From the NCBI GenBank assembly GCA_021800575.1, contig JAJYYW010000079.1, positions 1 through 6,769 of the forward strand: a stretch of 6,769 nt of DNA, read 5' to 3'. This document shows positions 1 to 5,543 of the stretch, piece by piece. The DNA is from a bacterium. Lineage in GTDB: Bacteria > JAMCPX01. Every line of letters starts with the position of its first letter. Position 1 is the stretch's first letter. The translations under genes were made by a program, and so were the position numbers. Below the pieces are notes generated by a model. That model was not told the DNA's origin and searched no databases. It saw nothing but the letters and a program-made list of their open reading frames with translations.

Positions 1-553
1 CGGGTTGTTCGACCGGAATGGCTTTGAGAACGATACCGGTCAGAATCATTTCAAGCCCCCCGAAAAACATATACGTGCTGACGGTCGTATCGATGTCTTT
101 TCTCAATTCCCCCTTCTGCTTGTACTCGGCGAGGATTTTCTCGAAGGTGGTGAACGCCCTGGTGAAGCTCATGAAATTTCTCGTTTCGAGGAACTTCGGT
201 GTCCAGATGACCTCGAACATGATCACGTACATGAACTCGGGAAACTCCTTGCATGCGTTGAACAGAAACGTCGTTATGGAACCGAGCTTCTGCTCGAGGC
301 TCTTTTCCTGCACCGAGGCGTTCTCAATCGCCCGCAGGAATATGCTGATGCTCTTGGTAAATATCGCATGGAGCACATGTTCTTTGTTTTTAAAATAGTG
401 GGACACCAGCCCGTAGGAAACATGTGCCTGTTTTGCGATGTCGGCTATCCGTATACCGTGCATGCCTTTGACCGCGTATACCTTGATCGCCGCTTTGATG
501 ATCTCCTCCTGCATGTGATCTATTTTCTTTTTGTTCTTGGTATGATTGCGCAT
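1..553 (-). CDS. TetR-family transcriptional regulator (C-terminus cut by window edge)
   Basis: This is a one-component DNA-binding repressor of the TetR/AcrR type. Reading from 553 down to 1 gives 184 residues without a stop, so only the last few residues (family about 190-210 aa) should be missing. Residues 15-61 form the usual three-helix N-terminal domain: helix 1 around EEIIKAAIKVYAVKG, then a helix-turn-helix with GIRIADIAKQAHVS and the hallmark recognition segment GLVSHYFKNKEHVL (residues 48-61). The rest is the variable, mostly helical ligand/dimer domain, with an aromatic stretch at about 103-117. I chose the ATG at 553. No Shine-Dalgarno is visible, and a second in-frame ATG (codon 14, near 514) would also give a normal TetR N-terminus. 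The gene lies 90 bp downstream of cstA on the same strand and has a candidate promoter and palindrome of its own just upstream. The ligand and target genes cannot be told; self-regulation and control of cstA are possibilities. Confidence 0.93.
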   Translation of the reverse strand, partial: MRNHTKNKKKIDHMQEEIIKAAIKVYAVKGMHGIRIADIAKQAHVSYGLVSHYFKNKEHVLHAIFTKSISIFLRAIENASVQEKSLEQKLGSITTFLFNACKEFPEFMYVIMFEVIWTPKFLETRNFMSFTRAFTTFEKILAEYKQKGELRKDIDTTVSTYMFFGGLEMILTGIVLKAIPVEQP

Positions 554-561
554 ATAACTGC

Positions 562-590
562 CGTGTAAGCCAATTTGATTTATTTGTCAA
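562..590 (-). promoter_or_regulatory. Candidate promoter of the TetR gene
   Basis: On the minus strand a perfect TTGACA (590-585) is followed, after 17 bp, by TACACG (567-562), a weak -10 that matches TATAAT at only three positions. Transcription would begin around 555, almost at the chosen ATG (553), giving a leaderless or near-leaderless mRNA. That would fit the lack of a ribosome binding site. The perfect -35 and exact spacing are seen directly; activity is inferred. Confidence 0.4.
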
Positions 591-597
591 CAAACAA
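580..597. promoter_or_regulatory. Imperfect 18-bp palindrome, candidate TetR operator
   Basis: The plus strand reads TTATTTGT-CA-ACAAACAA, two 8-bp arms with 7 of 8 positions complementary around a 2-bp centre. It covers the -35 hexamer proposed for the TetR gene, where a bound dimer would block RNA polymerase. TetR-family proteins commonly repress their own gene from such palindromes, so this is the natural autoregulatory operator candidate. No second copy was noticed upstream of cstA. Confidence 0.42.
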
Positions 598-609
598 TGA
601 GCCCTGCCC

Positions 610-630
610 CTCCCTGCTGCCGTGCAGGAG
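610..630 (-). terminator. Possible weak hairpin after cstA
   Basis: On the minus strand, 14 bases after the cstA stop codon, CTCCTGC (630-624) and GCAGGGAG (617-610) can pair with one bulged base around a 6-base loop. The following bases are GC-rich, and a U-rich stretch appears only about 13 bases later. This is therefore a poor intrinsic terminator and may only stabilise the 3' end of the mRNA or partly attenuate readthrough into the TetR gene. Confidence 0.25.
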
Positions 631-643
631 AGAAACACAACGG

Positions 644-2488
644 TCATTCAAGGTTGTCTATCGAACGCCTCACGTCCGCGGGGATGGTGTCGCCGGGCGT
701 GGATTCGGGCACAGGTCTGCCCCTGCCGGTCAGGATATTGAACCAGTTCCGCACGCCGTCGAGCGCTATCAGCAGCACCAGAACCAACATGGCAGCGGTC
801 AGAACAGTGTTGACCTGGGCCGTTGTCGTATGCTGTTTCATATAGATATTGACGATGTTCTCGATACCCGCGGTAAACGTCACCACGAACATAAAGACAA
901 ATGGAAAGAACGTGATCAGGGCGTACGACCTCTTCGGCGCATGGTGGAGAAGGTACGTGGTGCCAATGGTCAGCGCGATGACCGCGAGCAATTGGTTGGC
1001 AACACCGAACATGGGCCAGATCGTGCTGATACTACCGTAGTACAGGAGGTAGCCCCAGGAAACGGAGATAACGGCACTCGTTATGATGACCCCCGGCCAC
1101 CAGGAGATCTCTTTCACCTTCGGGATGATACTGCCGACCGATTCCTGCAGGATATACCTGCCGACCCGGGTGCCCGCGTCGATGGTCGTGAGGATAAACA
1201 GTGCCTCGAACATAATCGCGAAGTGATACCAGTAGGACATGAGGGTCTTCAGACCGGGGATGTTCCCGAAGATGTACGCCATACCGACCGCCAGTGACAC
1301 GGCTCCCCCGGGCCTGCCGGTGATATTTTCCCCCACCAGCCTCGAGAGCTCCTTCATGTGGATCGTGCTCATGCCCAGCTTAACAAACAGCGCATGGGCG
1401 GTGTTGATTGCGAAGTAATCTCCCGGAGGGAGCACGCTCGCTGCGATGAGCGCCATGAGTGCGACAAACCCTTCGGTGACCATGGCGCCGTACCCGATGA
1501 ACCGTACGTCCTTTTCGTTCTTGAGCATCTTGGGAGTGGTCCCCGAGCTGATGAGCGCGTGGAAGCCCGATATGGCGCCGCAGGCGATGGTGATAAAGAC
1601 ATACGGCCAAACCTTGCCCGGTATGACCGGTCCCCCGCCGTGAATGAAATGCGTCAGTGCGGGCATCTGCAGGTCTGGGTGCGCAATAAATATGCCGAGG
1701 GCCAGCAGTGCTATGGTGCCGAGCTTCATATAGGTGCTGAGATAGTCCCGCGGCGCGAGCAGCAGCCAGACCGGCAGGACCGATGCAGAAAACCCGTACA
1801 CGGCAAGCATGACCGAAAGCTGGTGGCGCGAGAACATAAACCATGGCGACACAAACGACTGCTGGACGACCCTGCCGAGGATCACACCCGCGAGGACGAG
1901 CACCACGCCGATGACGCTTGCCTCGGCGATCTTGTCCGGGCGCAGGCTCTTCATGTACCAGCCCACGAGCAATGCGACCGGTATGGTAAACCCTATGGTA
2001 AACGTCCCCCACGAGCTTTCGTTCATCGAATTCACGACGGCAATGGCCAGACCGGCGAGGGCTGTTATGATGATGAATAACGTTGCAAGCGCGGCTGTGA
2101 TACCGCTGAGCCTGCCCATGTGCCTGCGTGCTATGGTATGGAGCGCTTCACCGTTGCTGCGGACCGAGGCGAACAGGATCACGATGTCGTGAACAGCACC
2201 GGCGAAAACGGCCCCGAAAATAATCCAGACCGCACCGGGCAGGAAGCCGAACTGCGCTGCCAGAACAGGCCCTATCAGGGGACCGGCGCCGGCTATTGCA
2301 GCAAAGTGATGGCCGAACAGCACAAACCTGTTGGTCGGCACGAAATCCTTGCCGTCGTTTTTCGTATACGCGGGTGTGCGGCGCGCCTCGTCGAGGCTGA
2401 GCACCTTTGCTGCGATAAACGCCGAGTAGTAACGGTACCCGAGGGCAAAGACCCCCAGACCTGCAAGCAAGAGATACACGGAATTCAT
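644..2488 (-). CDS. cstA: CstA-family carbon starvation transporter
   Basis: This is an integral inner-membrane transporter of the CstA/BtsT family. Characterised E. coli members import peptides (CstA) or pyruvate (CstA, BtsT). The 614-residue protein is hydrophobic almost throughout. It shows the family's conserved blocks: GHHFAAIAGAGPLIGPVLAA (59-78), FGAVFAGAVHDIVILFASVR (91-110), a central loop SGTTPKMLKNEKD (315-327), GYGAMVTEG (332-340), DAGTRVGRYILQE (437-449) and FGVANQLLAVIALTIGT (494-510), ending in a hydrophilic tail from about 580. It is shorter than E. coli CstA (about 700 aa), matching the compact variant found in many anaerobes. The start is well supported: AAGGAGG lies 8 bases before the ATG. 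It begins 51 bp after nth. The small YbdD/YjiX-type (DUF466) gene often found after cstA in enterobacteria is absent; a TetR gene follows. The substrate here is unknown. Confidence 0.96.
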   Translation of the reverse strand: MNSVYLLLAGLGVFALGYRYYSAFIAAKVLSLDEARRTPAYTKNDGKDFVPTNRFVLFGHHFAAIAGAGPLIGPVLAAQFGFLPGAVWIIFGAVFAGAVHDIVILFASVRSNGEALHTIARRHMGRLSGITAALATLFIIITALAGLAIAVVNSMNESSWGTFTIGFTIPVALLVGWYMKSLRPDKIAEASVIGVVLVLAGVILGRVVQQSFVSPWFMFSRHQLSVMLAVYGFSASVLPVWLLLAPRDYLSTYMKLGTIALLALGIFIAHPDLQMPALTHFIHGGGPVIPGKVWPYVFITIACGAISGFHALISSGTTPKMLKNEKDVRFIGYGAMVTEGFVALMALIAASVLPPGDYFAINTAHALFVKLGMSTIHMKELSRLVGENITGRPGGAVSLAVGMAYIFGNIPGLKTLMSYWYHFAIMFEALFILTTIDAGTRVGRYILQESVGSIIPKVKEISWWPGVIITSAVISVSWGYLLYYGSISTIWPMFGVANQLLAVIALTIGTTYLLHHAPKRSYALITFFPFVFMFVVTFTAGIENIVNIYMKQHTTTAQVNTVLTAAMLVLVLLIALDGVRNWFNILTGRGRPVPESTPGDTIPADVRRSIDNLE

Positions 2489-2496
2489 GAAAAATA

Positions 2497-2503
2497 CCTC
2501 CTT
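2497..2503 (-). promoter_or_regulatory. Strong ribosome binding site of cstA
   Basis: AAGGAGG on the minus strand sits 8 bases before the ATG at 2488 and fixes the cstA start. Its GGA core would also suit the translational regulator CsrA, which represses cstA in E. coli, but only one such core is visible here. Confidence 0.8.
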
Positions 2504-2507
2504 AAGA

Positions 2508-2538
2508 TTGCATAGCAGCGCTCACCCGCAAAATGCAA
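2508..2538 (-). promoter_or_regulatory. Two-tier inverted repeat just upstream of the cstA ribosome site
   Basis: In the 51-bp nth-cstA gap the minus strand has TTGCAT (2538-2533) and ATGCAA (2513-2508), a perfect 6-bp inverted repeat. Inside it GCG and CGC can pair as a second short stem. The 3' arm ends 5 bases before AAGGAGG. There is no U-tract after it, so it is not an intrinsic terminator. It could tune cstA translation or mRNA stability. The stems are short and chance is possible. Confidence 0.25.
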
Positions 2539-2539
2539 G

Positions 2540-3202
2540 TCATCGACTCCTCGTGACGCCGAGCTTCATGCACAGGGCTGTCACAGGGCACACGGAGCAG
2601 CGCGGCGACACCGGATGACAGATGGCCTGGCCCAGTGCGACCAGCAGATCGTTATAGATGATCCAGTGGCGACGGGGCAGTTGTCTGCGCAGGGCCATCT
2701 CCGTGTCAAACGGTGTTTTTGTTACAACATAGCCGAACCTGTTCGAGATCCTGTGGACATGCGTGTCAACGCAGATGGCGGGCTTTCCGTACCCCAGGCC
2801 GACAACGAGGTTCGCCGTCTTTCTTCCGACGCCGGGAAGCGTTATAAGCTCTTCAATGGTGTCCGGGACCACGCCCCCGTACCGATCGACAATCTCCTGT
2901 GCAACGACTTTGATCCTGCCTGCCTTGACCCGGTAAAAGCCGACCGGATAGATGGCCTTCCGTATCTGTGCCGGCGTCAGTCCCGCCATGGCAGCAGGTG
3001 CGGTTGCAAGCCTGAAAAGCCGTTCCGATCCCTGTGCCGTAACATCGTCCTTGGTCCTCTGGCTGAGGATCGTCGCGATAAGGATCCTGAACGGATCGCG
3101 GCTCCTGGTACTGATCAGCGTCACGATAGGGACATTCCACTGCTTATACACGGATTTCAGACGCCTGATAATTGCTTCTATGTCGGGTTTCTTTGTACTC
3201 AT
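2540..3202 (-). CDS. nth: Endonuclease III, DNA glycosylase/AP lyase
   Basis: This is a base-excision-repair enzyme that removes oxidised pyrimidines and nicks abasic sites by a lyase step. With the ATG at 3202 the protein is 220 aa, close to E. coli Nth (211). Visible hallmarks are ILSQRTKD (44-52), the helix-hairpin-helix LPGVGRKTANLVVG (122-135) with the Schiff-base lysine K128, the catalytic aspartate D146 in VDTHVHRISNRFG, and a complete [4Fe-4S] cluster motif C-x6-C-x2-C-x5-C with C195, C202, C205 and C211. The frame stays open upstream to an ATG at 3415, but that would add 71 low-similarity residues and overlap the previous gene by about 100 bp, so it is rejected. No clear Shine-Dalgarno precedes 3202, whereas a good promoter lies right before it, suggesting a very short leader. 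The gene is probably a housekeeping neighbour rather than part of the metabolic module to its right. Confidence 0.95.
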   Translation of the reverse strand: MSTKKPDIEAIIRRLKSVYKQWNVPIVTLISTRSRDPFRILIATILSQRTKDDVTAQGSERLFRLATAPAAMAGLTPAQIRKAIYPVGFYRVKAGRIKVVAQEIVDRYGGVVPDTIEELITLPGVGRKTANLVVGLGYGKPAICVDTHVHRISNRFGYVVTKTPFDTEMALRRQLPRRHWIIYNDLLVALGQAICHPVSPRCSVCPVTALCMKLGVTRSR

Positions 3203-3218
3203 AGCGGGGCCACATCTC

Positions 3219-3248
3219 GTTATACGGGATGTACCGCAAAAAAAGCAA
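3219..3248 (-). promoter_or_regulatory. Candidate promoter for nth (and perhaps cstA)
   Basis: On the minus strand TTGCTT (3248-3243) and TATAAC (3224-3219) are separated by 18 bp, a near-consensus sigma-70 promoter with a 5/6 match in the -10. Start of transcription would be near 3212, about 10 bases before the nth ATG. This would free nth and cstA from dependence on the upstream operon. It partly overlaps the T-run of the terminator proposed just upstream. Confidence 0.45.
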
Positions 3249-3266
3249 CCGGGACGTACGTTCCCG
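3238..3266 (-). terminator. Possible intrinsic terminator after the kinase-like gene
   Basis: On the minus strand, about 46 bases after the stop of the kinase-like gene, a compact hairpin with arms CGGGA and TCCCG (3266-3262 and 3254-3250) is followed after GTTGC by seven Ts (3244-3238). The loop contains a CGTACG self-complementary core that can extend the stem with one bulged base. The stem is short and the spacer before the T-run is 5 bases, so termination may be partial. It would separate the three-gene module on the right from nth-cstA. The rest of the 110-bp gap (3267-3312) is GC-rich with no further feature seen. Confidence 0.45.
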
Positions 3267-3312
3267 CCGTACTGCCGGCATGCCCCCGGCCGTGTGCGTG
3301 GTGCCCCGGGGA

Positions 3313-4281
3313 CTACCGGTGTATTGTACCGGGAAGGATGAAGGCATACCTTCCCCTGAAAACACGCGTCTTCAGGAAGCGGTCGAATTTCCTCAGCGCC
3401 AGGAACAGACGCCATATGAAGGCATCCTGCTTGTAATACGATTCCACCTCTCTGGGTTCTATAGGTTTGATCCCGTAGTCGCGTGCTTCCTGTGCAAAGA
3501 AGTCGTTCACGCTCGTGATCAGCCCGGGGATCAGGTCCGGCCTTCCCTCCTTATGGAAGTTTGCAATAAGGTCGATCGCAACGAGCCTGAAATCATAATA
3601 CCGGTCAAGCACGTCCTGCAGGAAGAACCACCTCACCATCCACCGCAGGAACGACGGAGCGCTCTTCAAAAAGAGGTCCGCCTCAAGCATCTCGGTCCCG
3701 TTTTTGCGGATCATGGGTGTGCTCGTGTCGATATAGAACAGCTCTGGGCTGCTGCCAACACCCGGATTCGAGGGATCAAACTGCCGGAGCGCCCAATTCG
3801 ATATCTGGCCGTCAATGCCGATCCTGATGTCATGGTGTGCCGCATTGAAGTCCCATACCTTTTTCAGGTGCTGCAGGACGGCGAGGACCAGCCGTGCCGT
3901 GCCGTCGCCGGATACGAGGTGGATGACCTTGTTCCCGATGGATTCCGGCAGGAGTCTCTGCTGTGCAGCATAAACAACGGCCCCTGCGTTCTTCGTTTTG
4001 ATACTGATCGCGTCGTGCTCCGGGATGGTCAGACCCGCACTCTTGAGCAGATCGTTATAGTCCCGGTAGATCGCCAGGTAGTGGTCCACCTGTTCCTGCG
4101 TGTCGAAGATCGGCATGCGTTTGAACGCAATGCCGCCCTGCCCTGCATGCTGGAGCTGAAACACGGTGCTTATCTCCCCGTATCCGAGTATCGTTGCCGG
4201 GATCGCAGACCTTTCGGGGTAAAGCGTATTAAGCCCTTCTTCGAACCTCTGCAAAAGCTCACGGTCGATGGCGAGTGCCAT
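3313..4281 (-). CDS. Divergent kinase/phosphotransferase-fold-like protein, function unknown
   Basis: I cannot assign a named family with certainty; it may belong to a DUF set such as DUF6206. The 322-residue protein shows a pattern like the protein-kinase/aminoglycoside-phosphotransferase fold. There is a glycine-containing loop GYGEISTVFQL (33-43), then IAFKRMP with a candidate ATP lysine K54, a hinge-like VVYAAQQRLLP (102-112), IGIDGQISNWAL (154-165) matching the D-x4-N catalytic/metal pattern (D157, N162) of HGDxxxxN, and LFYIDTSTP with D185 in the place of the metal-binding DFG-type aspartate. The His of a classical HGD is replaced. The C-terminal third is helical and rich in aromatic and basic residues. 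No signal peptide or clear membrane helix is seen; the run around 210-221 is too short. The start is firm: AAAGGAGG lies 5 bases before the ATG. The gene follows the aminotransferase by 14 bp, so the two are co-transcribed. Activity, small-molecule kinase or not, is inference. Confidence 0.85.
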   Translation of the reverse strand: MALAIDRELLQRFEEGLNTLYPERSAIPATILGYGEISTVFQLQHAGQGGIAFKRMPIFDTQEQVDHYLAIYRDYNDLLKSAGLTIPEHDAISIKTKNAGAVVYAAQQRLLPESIGNKVIHLVSGDGTARLVLAVLQHLKKVWDFNAAHHDIRIGIDGQISNWALRQFDPSNPGVGSSPELFYIDTSTPMIRKNGTEMLEADLFLKSAPSFLRWMVRWFFLQDVLDRYYDFRLVAIDLIANFHKEGRPDLIPGLITSVNDFFAQEARDYGIKPIEPREVESYYKQDAFIWRLFLALRKFDRFLKTRVFRGRYAFILPGTIHR

Positions 4282-4286
4282 GATTG

Positions 4287-4294
4287 CCTCCTTT
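4287..4294 (-). promoter_or_regulatory. Ribosome binding site of the kinase-like gene
   Basis: AAAGGAGG on the minus strand lies 5 bases before the ATG at 4281 and directly follows the aminotransferase stop codon (4298-4296). It fixes the start and shows tight operon packing. Confidence 0.75.
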
Positions 4295-4295
4295 C

Positions 4296-5543
4296 TTATA
4301 GCCCCAGCAGCGTGTTGACTTGGCCGAGCGCAGCGTCGAGCCGTTCCAGGACTTCTGTGGTTTCCGCCTCCGTGATAATCAGCGGGGGCATGAGCTGGCT
4401 CACGGACGTATCGTTATTTGCATAGATGCTCAGGATACCGTTGTCATAGCATGCCTTGGTCATGACCGGGCCGCACAGCTCATTTGCCATCTTGACTCCC
4501 ATCATCAGGCCGAGCTGTCTGAAGGCAACAATGAGCCCCGGATACCGCTGCTTGAACTGCTCGAACCCGTGCTTGAACAGCCCTGCTATTGCATTGACAT
4601 GATCGAGGAACGGCTGTCGGGACGAAATGTCCAGCACCTTCAGTGCAACATCGCAGCCGGCCTCGGCCCCGCCGAACGTCGAGACATGGATGAACGGGTC
4701 CTCTTTGAACACGGACTCCAGCTTTTCCCTGAAGCAGGCGGCTGTCATCGGATAGATGCCCCCGCTCAGCCCCTTGCCGAGAACGATAATGTCCGGTACA
4801 ACGCCGAAGTGTTCGATGCCCCACAGCCTGCCGGTCCTGCCCAGACCGGTCTGCACCTCGTCGATGATCATGACCGCGCCGCGGCTGTCACACAGCTCCC
4901 GCACCTTCCTGAAATAATCTTCGTCCGGGACAGGGATGCCGAGTGTCGCCGGTATGGTTTCGAAGATCACACCCGCTGTCTCGCGGTCCATGACCCGGTC
5001 GAGCGCATTGATGTTGTTGAACGGGACCTGCACAAAACCGGGAGCCATGGGCCCGAACGGCCTGCGGTACTTTTCATCGCCGGCCGCCAGTGCAAAACCG
5101 GTGTGTCCGTGGTAGCCGCCTGCTGCAGAGATGATCTTCGGCCGGTGCGTATACGCCCGCGCCATCTTGATCGCGAGGTCGATGGACTCCCCGCCCCCGA
5201 CGCCGAAGACCGTGTAGGTTATGTCCCCGGGCATGAGGTCTGCAAGCCTTTTTGCAAGCAAGGCCCTCTGCCTGCTCATCAAATGAGAATTCCCGATATC
5301 CAGCTCCCGCAGGGAAGCCACGAGCGTATCAATGATATCCGGGTTGCGGTGGCCGAGGTTGAAAACACCGCCGTTGCTGTGGCAGTTGATAAGCCGCTTT
5401 TCGCCGTCGATGTCCCACATGTAAATGCCCTGACGTTTCCCGAAAACAAAATCCATGTCATTGGACACAAACGTATCCGCTTTCCCCGATGACACATGGT
5501 CATGGAACAGCGTGATGACCTCCTTTTTTGATAACTTACTCAT
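4296..5543 (-). CDS. Class III PLP-dependent aminotransferase-family enzyme, atypical
   Basis: This is a cytoplasmic fold-type I PLP enzyme of class III (the ornithine/GABA aminotransferase, glutamate-1-semialdehyde aminomutase and phospho-lyase superfamily), with 415 aa, a full length. Visible landmarks are GVGGGESIDLAIKMAR (114-129, phosphate-binding region), GGYHGHTGFALAAG (142-155), IIDEVQTGLGRTG (226-238) with the PLP-nitrogen aspartate D228, and VLGKGLSGG (254-262) with the PLP lysine K257, then HVSTFGGAEAGC (286-297). Two family features differ. The position aligned to the switch glutamate of ornithine aminotransferase (EPxxGEGG) reads ETIPATLGIP, so Thr200 replaces Glu. The arginine before PPL is replaced by Gln383 (SQLMPPLIIT). 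A standard omega-amino acid transaminase reaction is therefore uncertain; a lyase, mutase or unusual amine substrate is possible. The start is firm: AAAGGAGG lies 6 bases upstream. Its ATG overlaps the preceding stop (ATGA), indicating translational coupling. Confidence 0.95.
   Translation of the reverse strand: MSKLSKKEVITLFHDHVSSGKADTFVSNDMDFVFGKRQGIYMWDIDGEKRLINCHSNGGVFNLGHRNPDIIDTLVASLRELDIGNSHLMSRQRALLAKRLADLMPGDITYTVFGVGGGESIDLAIKMARAYTHRPKIISAAGGYHGHTGFALAAGDEKYRRPFGPMAPGFVQVPFNNINALDRVMDRETAGVIFETIPATLGIPVPDEDYFRKVRELCDSRGAVMIIDEVQTGLGRTGRLWGIEHFGVVPDIIVLGKGLSGGIYPMTAACFREKLESVFKEDPFIHVSTFGGAEAGCDVALKVLDISSRQPFLDHVNAIAGLFKHGFEQFKQRYPGLIVAFRQLGLMMGVKMANELCGPVMTKACYDNGILSIYANNDTSVSQLMPPLIITEAETTEVLERLDAALGQVNTLLGL

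Noticed and set aside
5..568. Plus-strand open frame of 187 codons at the left edge
   Set aside because: The opposite strand encodes a clear TetR protein with a helix-turn-helix over the same bases.
575..2080. Two plus-strand open frames of 240 codons (575-1297 and 1358-2080) opposite cstA
   Set aside because: Their Arg/Asp/His-rich translations are the expected complement of hydrophobic membrane-protein codons; no ribosome site or domain was seen.
3203..3415. 71-residue N-terminal extension of Nth from an ATG at 3415
   Set aside because: It would overlap the upstream gene by about 100 bp, is not Nth-like, and would read through the terminator/promoter region; the ATG at 3202 gives the normal length.
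3229..4425. Long plus-strand open frame (398 codons) opposite the kinase-like gene
   Set aside because: It lies antisense to a gene with a strong ribosome site and coherent motifs; its translation is rich in Arg/His/Pro/Cys with no recognisable domain.
4320..5492. Plus-strand open frame (390 codons) opposite the aminotransferase
   Set aside because: It is a shadow frame of a confidently identified class III PLP enzyme; it is charged and shows no family motif.
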